Of a stretch of 57,548 nucleotides of DNA, positions 41,762 through 50,478 are shown piece by piece. Source of the DNA: Mycobacterium sp. (lineage in GTDB: Bacteria; Actinomycetota; Actinomycetes; Mycobacteriales; Mycobacteriaceae); assembly GCA_021732005.1 (NCBI GenBank), contig JAKFVT010000064.1, positions 1 through 57,548 on the forward strand. Direction: 5' to 3'. Numbering within the stretch: the stretch's first letter is position 1; every line of letters starts with the position of its first letter. The notes beneath the pieces were generated by a model. It was not told the origin of the DNA. It did no database searches and saw only the letters and a list, made by a program, of their open reading frames with translations. The position numbers were made by a program, and so were the translations under genes.

Positions 41762-42700
41762 CTACTGCGGAAGGTTGTAGGCGAATGACTTCTGTTGACG
41801 CTGCTTCATCTTCTCGAGGCACTTGTGATGTTTGCGCGAGTGGTACGCCAACGGGAAGTACGTCAGTCGCTCGGGCAGCACCCGGTACGCGGTGCGGATC
41901 GCGGTGTACCTGCGGGCGAGCTGACGTTCCTCGTCGGCACTCCAGGTGACACCGAGCTTCTCGCGGAGCCGCGGGTCCAGCAGCCCGACGATGGAGAGAT
42001 AGTTCAGCCGCAGCGCCGGCTTGAGTGAGGCGCGCACAAGCGCGGCCGCGGGCTTCGGAAGCGACGGGGGCACTTCGGCTTTGCCGTTCTTCAGATCTTC
42101 GATCAACGACAGTGCCTGCGGGGTGCCTTGCAGCGTGTCGATCATCGCCTCGTAGTAGTCGGCCATCTCCCGTTGCGTCTCGGGGTAACCACGCATCGGC
42201 ACGTGCAGCAGCCGAGCCAGCCGGCGATTGTCCCGCAGCAGCTCGTCCTTCTCGGGGTCGGTGAACTCCCGCCCGATCATCAGCCGCCCGGCCTGCGCGT
42301 TGACGATGTAGCCGGTGGCGATCACCCACTGATAGGCCTCGGGATTCAAAGCACTGATCTGCTTGCCGGTTTCGGCGCTCTTCATCGTGATCGGCTTGTG
42401 CAGGTCGCGCACCCGGTCGCCTTCGGCGGCGGCTTCGGCACCGCCGTAGGTCCAGCGCAGGACGGAGTCGACGGAACGGATCGCGCGGCCGCCCGGGTCG
42501 CCGTGGAATGCTGCCGAGTACTTTCCGGTGACCTCGGCGATCACCGGGTGCATGGCCTGCATCATGAACGCCGCGCCCTCGAGGACGAGAAACGTCCAGT
42601 GCCCGGTGTGTTCGGCGGTCAGCGAGTCCGGCGGAACGAGTTCGATGGGCCCGGAGTCTGCGAATGCCTGATGGACATCAAGATCTGGTGTGGCGGTCAT
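41762..42700 (-). CDS. MpaB/DUF2236 family oxygenase-like protein
   Basis: A 312-residue DUF2236 protein of the MpaB/latex-clearing-protein-related superfamily, many of which bind heme. Family segments seen are FMMQAMHPVIAEVTGKYSAAFHGDPGGRAIRS, DRVRDLHKPITMKSAETGKQI, PEAYQWVIATGYIVNA and VPMRGYPETQREMADYYEAM (given here as partial motifs AMHPVIAE, GRAIRS, HKPI and AYQWVIATG). The His in AMHP and HKPI are candidate heme ligands. ATG 42700 follows AGGAGGG by seven bases; the longer upstream reading would cross the operator. The gene is divergent from a TetR regulator, with a perfect 15-base palindrome between them. Function in mycobacteria is unknown; oxidation of a lipid or isoprenoid is a guess. 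Confidence 0.82.
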   Translation of the reverse strand: MTATPDLDVHQAFADSGPIELVPPDSLTAEHTGHWTFLVLEGAAFMMQAMHPVIAEVTGKYSAAFHGDPGGRAIRSVDSVLRWTYGGAEAAAEGDRVRDLHKPITMKSAETGKQISALNPEAYQWVIATGYIVNAQAGRLMIGREFTDPEKDELLRDNRRLARLLHVPMRGYPETQREMADYYEAMIDTLQGTPQALSLIEDLKNGKAEVPPSLPKPAAALVRASLKPALRLNYLSIVGLLDPRLREKLGVTWSADEERQLARRYTAIRTAYRVLPERLTYFPLAYHSRKHHKCLEKMKQRQQKSFAYNLPQ

Positions 42701-42732
42701 CGGTGACCCTCCTGTCGGTTGGCCAGACGCTA

Positions 42733-42747
42733 ACCTGACTGTCAGGT
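42733..42747. promoter_or_regulatory. TetR-type operator palindrome between MpaB-like and TetR genes
   Basis: ACCTGAC-T-GTCAGGT is a perfect palindrome centred in the 75-base divergent intergenic region, the expected site for the adjacent TetR regulator to repress both genes. Confidence 0.85.
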
Positions 42748-42775
42748 CGCATTCAAGTCGCGTCAGGAGCATTCG

Positions 42776-43405
42776 GTGAGTCCAGCTAAGCCCAGCTCAG
42801 AGCGTCGTAAATCGCCACAGCAAGCACGCTCCCGGGAGATGGTCGCAAAAATCGTGTCGACGACGGCACTGCTGCTGCACCGGCATCCCCCGGAGGAGAT
42901 CACCACCAACCTCATCGCGGAGAAGGCCGGCATCAGCAAGGGGTCGATCTACCAGTACTTCGAGAACAAGGACCAGATGATCAACGCGGCTGTCGAGCAG
43001 CTCGCTACCGAACAAGCCCCCGCGATCGAGGAGATGTTGCGGGCCAACACGCTCGACGAGCCGGAGTCAGCGATGGAGTCCGCGATCGACATGCTCATCG
43101 ACTTCACGATCGCCAACCGCCGGCTGATCCGCTACCTGAACGAACGCCCCCAACACGTCCGGACTTTCGAGAACGTCTCCGGGCTCAACGCCACCCTGCT
43201 GGCGATGACCAGACTGCACATGACCCATTACCGCAGTCACTACCGCGACGAACTGAGCACCAGCGCCTTGGCGTGGTTGTTCTTCAACATGGCCGTGGCA
43301 ACGACCATGCGCTACATCGAATCTGACGATCCCATCTCACTGGACGAACTACGAGCCGGACTGAAATTCGCCTCCGCGGGCTTACTGGTCGGCGGTCGCG
43401 ACTAG
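42776..43405 (+). CDS. TetR/AcrR-family transcriptional regulator
   Basis: A 209-residue TetR-family repressor. The DNA-binding part (about 15-65) has ITTNLIAEKAGISKGSIYQYFENKDQMINA, the usual helix-turn-helix with the YQYF element. The rest is a helical ligand-binding and dimerisation domain, with Met- and Leu-rich segments (LLAMTRLHMTHYRSHY). GTG 42776 follows CAGGAGC at a good distance. The operator palindrome 29 bases upstream suggests autoregulation and control of the divergent MpaB-like gene. Ligand unknown, probably hydrophobic as for many TetR proteins. Confidence 0.9.
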   Translation: MSPAKPSSERRKSPQQARSREMVAKIVSTTALLLHRHPPEEITTNLIAEKAGISKGSIYQYFENKDQMINAAVEQLATEQAPAIEEMLRANTLDEPESAMESAIDMLIDFTIANRRLIRYLNERPQHVRTFENVSGLNATLLAMTRLHMTHYRSHYRDELSTSALAWLFFNMAVATTMRYIESDDPISLDELRAGLKFASAGLLVGGRD

Positions 43406-43420
43406 GCCTCAATCCGACAG

Positions 43421-43627
43421 TCAGCACTCACACGCGAGACCGTCGCTGTCGCGGTCTTGGCTCGGCGTGTACAGCGCGCTGTCGGTGGGGATATCGCAGT
43501 ACCCAGCAGCCTTCGCGGCGGTGCAGTTCTTGAACGGCGCGGTTGGTTGCGCGTGTGCGGGTGCGGCGACGCCCACGGCGATGACGCAGAACACCGACGC
43601 CGCGAGCAGTGCGACGGGTTTGATCAC
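43421..43627 (-). CDS. Secreted excalibur calcium-binding domain protein
   Basis: A 68-residue exported protein. Residues 1-26 form a signal peptide ending AHA, and the mature part is almost entirely one excalibur domain: FKNCTAAKAAGYCDIP followed by DRDSDGLACEC, with the Dx[DN]xDG calcium loop. The last residues (CEC) end directly after the calcium loop. It probably binds Ca2+ in the cell envelope, alone or with partners. Convergent with the TetR gene (15 bases). No neighbours in an obvious operon. Confidence 0.85.
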   Translation of the reverse strand: MIKPVALLAASVFCVIAVGVAAPAHAQPTAPFKNCTAAKAAGYCDIPTDSALYTPSQDRDSDGLACEC

Positions 43628-43783
43628 GATGAGTTTCCTTCCGGTCGATTACCGAACGGGAGAATATTGAGAACAGCGGGTTCATTGACCAAAACGTCAG
43701 AATTGTGACCTGGACTTTTGCTCATTCATGTAATTCCGGCGCGCCATTGACCGACTACATTCAGTGACGCTAGGAGGATCGAC

Positions 43784-44302
43784 ATGACGACCGAGTGCCG
43801 CCGTGCAGCAATCACCATCGGCGCAGCGGTTGCCGCTTTGGCGCTGTCCGCTGCCCCCGCGCACGCTGACCCACTGCCCGTTGCCTGCACACCGGCCAAT
43901 GTCGTCGACAACGTGTGCACCGCGCGGCTGACGTCAGCCACGGCAGACGCCATCAACGGCACGATCACCGGTGCACCGGTCGGTGGCGGTTCGGCGATAA
44001 CCCTTGCGGGACAGGGCGATGCATATCTGAAGTCGGTGGGATTCGGCGATTCGGCACCCGAGCCTGTTCAACGCTGGGATTCCACCATCGACAGTGTCAG
44101 CCGGCTCAGCGTCGACCAGTTCGATCCCAATTGGTACGCCAACGCGAAGACCAGAGTGTTCATGCCCAGGACGCTGAATGACCTTGCTACGCAGTTCCCG
44201 TCGGATGTGCTGGTGGTCCGGTTCACGCCTGACGACGCTCAGCCCGGGGCGTTCCGCCTGGTGTCGATTCAGCCGACACCGCCCGGCAGTCCGATCAGCT
44301 GA
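43784..44302 (+). CDS. Secreted hypothetical protein
   Basis: A 172-residue protein with a clear signal peptide (AAITIGAAVAALALSAAPAHA, then DPLPV) and two Cys in the early mature part (ACTPANVVDNVC), which could form a disulfide. The remainder is soluble, with RFTPDDAQPGAFRLVSIQPTPPG near the C-terminus. AGGAGG lies seven bases before ATG 43784. I do not recognise the family; similar short exported proteins with this N-terminus are frequent in mycobacteria. It stands alone, with a 156-base gap to the divergent excalibur gene and a convergent small membrane protein gene 33 bases after its stop. Confidence 0.75.
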   Translation: MTTECRRAAITIGAAVAALALSAAPAHADPLPVACTPANVVDNVCTARLTSATADAINGTITGAPVGGGSAITLAGQGDAYLKSVGFGDSAPEPVQRWDSTIDSVSRLSVDQFDPNWYANAKTRVFMPRTLNDLATQFPSDVLVVRFTPDDAQPGAFRLVSIQPTPPGSPIS

Positions 44303-44335
44303 GTCTGCCGCTCGGCGTTGGTGACACGCCACCAA

Positions 44336-44587
44336 TCACTGAGAGAGCTGAACCCTGAAGTACCCCCACAACGCCGCGACGAGTGCGCCGGCGAGAAATC
44401 CTATGCCGCCGGCCACGATCGACAGAGCTAAGGAGACGGCCAACGGCAGGAACAGGTCGGCGATGTTCCTGAAGTAGATCGCAAGCCCGATACCTCCGAA
44501 GATGAAGCCGACGATGCACGCGACACCGGCGTCTTTTCCCTTGGCCGACGGCATATTCCGCATCGCCTTCTCGACAGCATCAATCAT
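44336..44587 (-). CDS. Small two-helix membrane protein
   Basis: An 83-residue protein starting MIDAVEKAMRNMPSAKGKD at ATG 44587, with AGGAG about ten bases upstream. Two hydrophobic helices follow: AGVACIVGFIFGGIGLAIYF and LPLAVSLALSIVAGGIGFLAGALVAALWGYF. The much longer open frame upstream is arginine-rich and non-coding in appearance, so the short start was chosen. Function unknown. It lies between a secreted protein gene and an OsmC gene, both on the other strand. Confidence 0.7.
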   Translation of the reverse strand: MIDAVEKAMRNMPSAKGKDAGVACIVGFIFGGIGLAIYFRNIADLFLPLAVSLALSIVAGGIGFLAGALVAALWGYFRVQLSQ

Positions 44588-44727
44588 TTCCTGCTCCTTG
44601 GACCATAGACGGAACTGCTGACGCGGTAAGCGTGAGCGACGCGCAGTGCGCAGACACGAGTAGCCGCATACCTCATTTCGATGGACAACACGGGCCCGAG
44701 CCTCGTCCGTGGTGTTGGATGGCAGCC

Positions 44728-45192
44728 ATGACGGCAGACATCTCCGACGGTCGCGCGGCGTCACTCGAGGGCACCGTGACGGTGACCGAGACCGGCACGG
44801 GCACCTATACACAGAAAATCACCGCGGGTAAGCATCAGCTGTTTGCAGACGAGCCGCTGCCGATCGGCGACGATGCCGGGCCGACGCCCTATGACTTGTT
44901 GTTGGCAGGCCTCGGGGCGTGCACGTCGATGACGGTGCGGATGTACGCCAACAAGAAGGGCTGGCCGCTCGAGCGGGTAGATGTGTCCCTGCGGCACACG
45001 CGGATTCACGCCGAAGACTGCGCCGAGTGCGAGACCAAGAAAGGCTGGGTCAGCCACATCGACCGGACCATCACCTTGGTCGGCGACCTCGACGACGACC
45101 AGCGCCAGCGGCTTTTGGCGATCGCCGAGCGTTGCCCGGTGCACCAGACACTGACCTCGGAAGTCGACATTGCGACGTCGCTCGCCGTTTAG
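44728..45192 (+). CDS. OsmC family protein
   Basis: A 154-residue OsmC/Ohr-type protein. The segment PTPYDLLLAGLGACTSMTVRMYANKKGWPLERVDVSLRH, seen here as AGLGACTSMTVRMYANKK, carries the first peroxidatic Cys. The second, in ERCPVHQTL, matches the OsmC (not Ohr) arrangement. These proteins reduce organic hydroperoxides. The start was placed at ATG 44728 (MTADISDGRAAS); ATG 44719 is an alternative. Its stop overlaps the stop of a secreted protein gene on the other strand by four bases. Not linked to an OhrR-type regulator here. Confidence 0.9.
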   Translation: MTADISDGRAASLEGTVTVTETGTGTYTQKITAGKHQLFADEPLPIGDDAGPTPYDLLLAGLGACTSMTVRMYANKKGWPLERVDVSLRHTRIHAEDCAECETKKGWVSHIDRTITLVGDLDDDQRQRLLAIAERCPVHQTLTSEVDIATSLAV

Positions 45193-45551
45193 GTCACCCG
45201 AGTCCAGGGCTCACAGTTGTGTGATTCGAAGGCCTTCACCGTCGAATTGATCGCCGCGTTCATCGGACCGATCGACATATTCGTCGCGACGACGTGGTCC
45301 TTGTTCATGTCGGGGGTGCTGTAGGTGAACCACACGCACATCGAATCCTGGGTCGGCACGTCGTTGATGTACACCGCGAACGGCGACGCCGACCCGCTTG
45401 TGTTGTACAGCCCCGGCGCGATGTCAGGGCCGACGAGAAAGAACCCCTCGCCGGGAATCGGGTCCAGCGGATCAGCGCGTGCTGGCGCGGCAACTGCAAT
45501 GGCGATTGCAGTGGCGATGATCAACGCCCAGGGCAGAACCGGCAGCGGCAT
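45189..45551 (-). CDS. Secreted hypothetical protein
   Basis: A 120-residue exported protein. The signal (VLPWALIIATAIAIAVAAPARA, then DPLDP) is followed by a domain with Gly/Pro and three-to-four Cys-free aromatic strands: PGEGFFLVGPDIAPGLYNTSG, then CVWFTYSTPDMNK and a final NCEPWTRVT, giving two Cys that may pair. GGAGG precedes ATG 45551 by about six bases. I do not know this family. It is convergent with osmC with overlapping stops and ends a group of small exported proteins. Confidence 0.75.
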   Translation of the reverse strand: MPLPVLPWALIIATAIAIAVAAPARADPLDPIPGEGFFLVGPDIAPGLYNTSGSASPFAVYINDVPTQDSMCVWFTYSTPDMNKDHVVATNMSIGPMNAAINSTVKAFESHNCEPWTRVT

Positions 45552-45595
45552 CGTTCCTCCTTAGACCGGCGTGAGATCAATCAGTGCACAAGCCC

Positions 45596-45635
45596 GGCGC
45601 CGCTACCGATTCCAACAATTCCGATTCGCGGCGCC
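45596..45635. terminator. GC hairpin after the adenylate cyclase gene
   Basis: GGCGCCGC (45596-45603) pairs perfectly with GCGGCGCC (45628-45635), with a 24-base loop. It lies 40 bases downstream of the leftward cyclase stop, in a gap that otherwise holds nothing obvious. It lacks a T-run, so termination is only possible. Confidence 0.35.
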
Positions 45636-45674
45636 AGCCGGGGCATGAGTCAGAGCCGACACACATCGTCGCAA

Positions 45675-47195
45675 TCATGGGAAGCGCGAAAGCTCCGATG
45701 CCGGGTCGAGAGCGAAGACGTTCGTCGGCGCGGATTTCCCCTTCAGTGCGTGCGCACCGCGGTCGGCCAGTCCCGGTGGGCGAGAGACGAAGGCGTCGAC
45801 GGTCTGTTGGGTGAGAAGGATCGCGTCACCGGTGCTCTTGGTGAGCTGCTCGACGCGCGCCGCGACATTCGTGGTGTCGCCGATCAATGTGAACTCGAGA
45901 TGGCTTCCAGCACCGATGGTTCCGGCAATCACCTCGCCGGTGTTGATCCCGATACCGATACGAAGCTCACCACCGAATCGCTCGCCGACGCGGCGGTGAA
46001 TGAGCACCGCCGCGGCCACCGCGGCATCAGCATGATCGGCCAGATCGTTGGGCGCACCGAACACAACCATCGCGCCGTCACCGAGGAACTTGTTTATGTG
46101 CCCGCCGGCGTCGACCACAGCCGGAACCACGATCTCGAATAGGGCATTGAGCCGCGCGACGGTGTCCTCAGCGGTGTTCGCCTCGGCGAACGGGGTGAAA
46201 TCACGAACGTCGATGAACATCACTGTCACCTGACGACGTTCGCCGGTGAAAATGTCGTCACCCTGCTCGAGCAGCCGTGCCGCCAAGACCGGGTCGACAT
46301 ACGTTCCGAACGCCGCCTGAAGTCTTTGCCGCTCAGTCAAACCCGCCTGCATCCGATTGAACGACGCCGCCAGCGCACCGAGGTCGTCATCCTGCACCAC
46401 CGGCAGTCGTTGGCTGAAGTCACCGGCGGCAACTCGCTCTGTCCCTGCTGCGAGATCACGGATGGGTTGCAGCAGTGGCGAATACGCAGCCCAGAGCGAC
46501 GGCCCGACAACGAGTACCAACACACCACCGATGAGCATCGCGAGGATAGGGCCGTGCGTTGCCACGTCCAAAACCGATCCGAGGATGGCTCCCACAATAG
46601 CGAACGCGAACCCGACCCCCAGCATGGCCGCGTTGGTCCATGTGGCGAAATCCGGACGAGGGCGAGGGAGGTAATCGCCGATCTCTGTGTCCGAGACGAT
46701 CGCATCCCTGGCAGGTCGCAACGTCGATTCGACGTAGCTGTGATTGGTGATCACCTGGCCGGCAGTGCCGGCAATGGCACCGATAACCGCATATTGGATG
46801 AGCCGCGACCCTGTGGCTCCGGCGATCATCCCGACCGCAACGAATTGCGCCGCAGTCCACAGGAACGTAACGGACATTCCCCTGACGATCAGTGTCCGGC
46901 CATAGTCGTAGGTGGCGCGCAGTGCGGTATCGCGGTCAACATCCTCGCCGGCGGCCCATCGCTCGATCAGGCGGACATTCTTCCCGCCAGGACTCACAAC
47001 GGTGAACAGGTACCCGAGCACCACGACCGCGGTCACCGCAGCAGCCTCGGCGTAGCGATCGGACCGTTCGAAGGCGACTATCGCCAACGACCAGGCGACA
47101 TAAACCGGGTACGCCAGAAAGAACGTGAGCAGCCACGCGGCCCAGGAGAACCTGGACTTGTACCGATCCCACGCCGCTTGCCAGAGGCGATCCAT
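45675..47195 (-). CDS. Membrane-bound class III adenylate cyclase (HAMP-linked)
   Basis: A 506-residue cyclase. Six hydrophobic segments occupy residues 1-240 (for example FSWAAWLLTFFLAYPVYVAW and MLIGGVLVLVVGPSLW). A HAMP domain follows (PIRDLAAGTERVAAGDFSQRLP, about 240-295), then the catalytic domain from about 320. The metal Asp is in MFIDVRDFTPF, substrate Lys in NKFLGDGAMVVFG, and LIGDTTNVAARVE carries a Thr at the second adenine-specifying position and the Asn/Arg transition-state residues. This Lys/Thr pair fits class IIIb adenylate cyclase, related to the Rv1318c-Rv1320c group. It starts 51 bases after groEL1 on the same strand, but a strong terminator lies between. cAMP production responding to an unknown membrane signal is likely. 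Confidence 0.9.
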   Translation of the reverse strand: MDRLWQAAWDRYKSRFSWAAWLLTFFLAYPVYVAWSLAIVAFERSDRYAEAAAVTAVVVLGYLFTVVSPGGKNVRLIERWAAGEDVDRDTALRATYDYGRTLIVRGMSVTFLWTAAQFVAVGMIAGATGSRLIQYAVIGAIAGTAGQVITNHSYVESTLRPARDAIVSDTEIGDYLPRPRPDFATWTNAAMLGVGFAFAIVGAILGSVLDVATHGPILAMLIGGVLVLVVGPSLWAAYSPLLQPIRDLAAGTERVAAGDFSQRLPVVQDDDLGALAASFNRMQAGLTERQRLQAAFGTYVDPVLAARLLEQGDDIFTGERRQVTVMFIDVRDFTPFAEANTAEDTVARLNALFEIVVPAVVDAGGHINKFLGDGAMVVFGAPNDLADHADAAVAAAVLIHRRVGERFGGELRIGIGINTGEVIAGTIGAGSHLEFTLIGDTTNVAARVEQLTKSTGDAILLTQQTVDAFVSRPPGLADRGAHALKGKSAPTNVFALDPASELSRFP

Positions 47196-47201
47196 GCCGA
47201 T

Positions 47202-47243
47202 AACGAAAACACCCCCGGCCGCATGACCGGGGGCGTTTTCGTT
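47202..47243 (-). terminator. Rho-independent-type terminator after groEL1
   Basis: AACGAAAACACCCCCGG (47202-47218) pairs with CCGGGGGCGTTTTCGTT (47227-47243), 17 positions with one mismatch and an eight-base loop. It follows the groEL1 stop by nine bases in the leftward direction and contains T-runs inside the stem, so read-through into the cyclase is probably limited. Confidence 0.88.
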
Positions 47244-47251
47244 CGAACTAC

Positions 47252-48877
<1,626 letters not shown>

Positions 48878-48907
48878 ATGTCAGTCCTGATTTCGCTTAA
48901 GCGCGTT

Positions 48908-48952
48908 CCGCCCCGGAAACCGCCCGCATGAATACGGGGATCTCCGGGGCGG
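48908..48952 (-). other. Intercistronic hairpin between groES and groEL1
   Basis: CCGCCCCGGA (48908-48917) and TCCGGGGCGG (48943-48952) are perfect inverted complements around a 25-base loop in the 85-base groES-groEL1 gap. No T-run follows in the leftward direction. It may adjust the groES:groEL1 ratio by partial termination or by protecting processed mRNA ends. Confidence 0.5.
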
Positions 48953-48962
48953 TTCACGGTTA

Positions 48963-49262
48963 CTACTTGTTGACGACCGCCAGCACGTCGCGGGCCGACA
49001 GGATCAGGTACTCCTCGCCGTTGTACTTGATCTCGGTGCCGCCGTACTTGCTGTAGATGACAGTGTCGCCCTCAGCGACGTCCAGCGGAATCCGCTTCTC
49101 GCCGTCCTCGTCCCAGCGGCCGGGGCCGACGGCAACGACAGTGCCTTCCTGCGGCTTCTCCTTGGCGGTGTCCGGGATGACCAGACCCGACGCGGTGGTC
49201 GTCTCGGCCTCATTGGCCTGTACGAGGATCTTGTCCTCGAGTGGCTTGATGTTCACGGCCAC
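48963..49262 (-). CDS. groES: Co-chaperonin GroES (Hsp10)
   Basis: A 99-residue GroES that caps the chaperonin ring. The sequence is nearly the standard mycobacterial one: VNIKPLEDKILVQANEAETTTASGLVIPD contains the mobile loop, then GTVVAVGPGRWDEDG and YSKYGGTEIKYNGEEYLILSARD. Start GTG 49262 follows GGAGG by eight bases and aligns with the mycobacterial N-terminus; an upstream ATG at 49277 would add five residues. First gene of the groES-groEL1 operon with a leader of about 140 bases behind the CIRCE site. Confidence 0.97.
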   Translation of the reverse strand: MAVNIKPLEDKILVQANEAETTTASGLVIPDTAKEKPQEGTVVAVGPGRWDEDGEKRIPLDVAEGDTVIYSKYGGTEIKYNGEEYLILSARDVLAVVNK

Positions 49263-49401
49263 GATGGAGTCCTCCACTTAGTTAACTTGCGGCCGGGGCG
49301 AGTGCGCCCGGACCAGTCGGAATTACAAGGTGTTCGGCATACGTCCGTGCCCTCGCGTCGTCGTCGCGGGTGCCGACACAGGGGTGTTGTCCGCAAGCCA
49401 C

Positions 49402-49433
49402 CTAGCACTCTATACATGCGAGTGCTAGCACTC
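49402..49433 (-). promoter_or_regulatory. CIRCE operator (HrcA site) of groES-groEL1
   Basis: CTAGCACTC (49402-49410), nine bases, then GAGTGCTAG (49420-49428) is a full CIRCE inverted repeat. The right arm continues as GAGTGCTAGCACTC (49420-49433), so one additional half-site overlaps. A TATAGA -10 on the minus strand (49414-49409) lies inside the operator, and TTGAGT (49438-49433 region) can be a -35. HrcA binding would block the promoter; the transcript would have a leader of about 140 bases. Confidence 0.92.
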
Positions 49434-49476
49434 AAGGGTGGCCCGCTGCCTATTCGCCCAGAGCGGACGCCGCAAG

Positions 49477-50478
49477 TCAGTCCGACAGCTCGTGACGGAC
49501 GCGTAAGTCTCCGAAAAATGCGCTGACCAGGGCATTGAATAGATCTGCGCGCTCCCACTGCAGAAAGTGCCCGGCGCCCGGCAGCACAACAGGTCCGGTC
49601 CGGTCGGTGAAGGCGACCTCGCAGAAGTGCATGAACTCCGGGCCGACGACGTGATCGTCCATGCCGTAGAGGATCAGCGTCGGCACATCGACCTTGCGGT
49701 CCATGATCGGCGGCTCGCTGACCTGGCGGCCATGAGCTAACTGGTAGACGGCCCACCCGGCCCGCAGCCTCTCCTCGCTGCCGAACGGCTCGGTCATGAA
49801 GTCGACGTCGGTTGAGCTGAACGTGCCCGGCGAGGCCCACAGCCGGTGGCCGTACATCTCCCCGATGTAGCGCCGCCGCTTGTCGACGGTGTCGAGGTCG
49901 GCGGCCAGTGCGTCCGGGGTGGCGCCCTGCCGCTCGCGGTAGTCCCCGGTCGGGCCGTCACTCAGGATGCTCGTCGGGTCCAGGCCCGCCGCGACATAGT
50001 CGTCGAACAGCAGCGGCGGCACGGTGTCGAAGAACACCAGCTTGTCGACGAAGCCGGGATATCGGTGCAGCAGATCCACCGCGACCACCCCACCGACGTC
50101 GCCGCCGACGACCCCGCAGCGTTCGTGACCCAGGACGTCGTGCACCAACAGATACACGTCACGGCTATACGCCGCGATGTCGTACACGTAGTCTTGCGAC
50201 ACGTCGGAGTCGCCGTGCCCGCGCAGGTCTGGGGCGATCACCTCGTAGCCGGCGCCGGCGAGCGCGGCGATGTTGCGCCACCAGATCCGCTTGGTCTCGG
50301 GGTAGCCGTGCAATAACAGCAGGGGGTAACCAGTTCCGCCCTTTGGCCCTTCATGGACAAAGGCCAGTGACAGCCCGTCACGGCCCGGGCTTGCCGGCAC
50401 CTCGCGGCGGTGGATGGTGAACGCATCCGGGGCTGGGGTCTCGGGCTGCGCCGGACGCAGCCGCAGGTCGTAGTGCAT
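49477..50478 (-). CDS. Epoxide-hydrolase-like alpha/beta hydrolase
   Basis: A 333-residue alpha/beta hydrolase of the epoxide hydrolase/haloacetate dehalogenase group. HGYPETKRIWW follows the HGxP oxyanion signature, and the nucleophile elbow VVGGDVGG carries Asp, not Ser. Further segments are RGHGDSD, the lid with YGHRLWASPG and the late His in GAGHFLQWERADL, with an acidic residue in YGMDDHVVGPE. The start ATG 50478 shares one base with the tsaD stop, so it belongs to the tsaE-tsaB-rimI-tsaD transcription unit. Epoxide or halogenated acid hydrolysis is predicted by family; the physiological substrate is unknown. Confidence 0.85.
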   Translation of the reverse strand: MHYDLRLRPAQPETPAPDAFTIHRREVPASPGRDGLSLAFVHEGPKGGTGYPLLLLHGYPETKRIWWRNIAALAGAGYEVIAPDLRGHGDSDVSQDYVYDIAAYSRDVYLLVHDVLGHERCGVVGGDVGGVVAVDLLHRYPGFVDKLVFFDTVPPLLFDDYVAAGLDPTSILSDGPTGDYRERQGATPDALAADLDTVDKRRRYIGEMYGHRLWASPGTFSSTDVDFMTEPFGSEERLRAGWAVYQLAHGRQVSEPPIMDRKVDVPTLILYGMDDHVVGPEFMHFCEVAFTDRTGPVVLPGAGHFLQWERADLFNALVSAFFGDLRVRHELSD

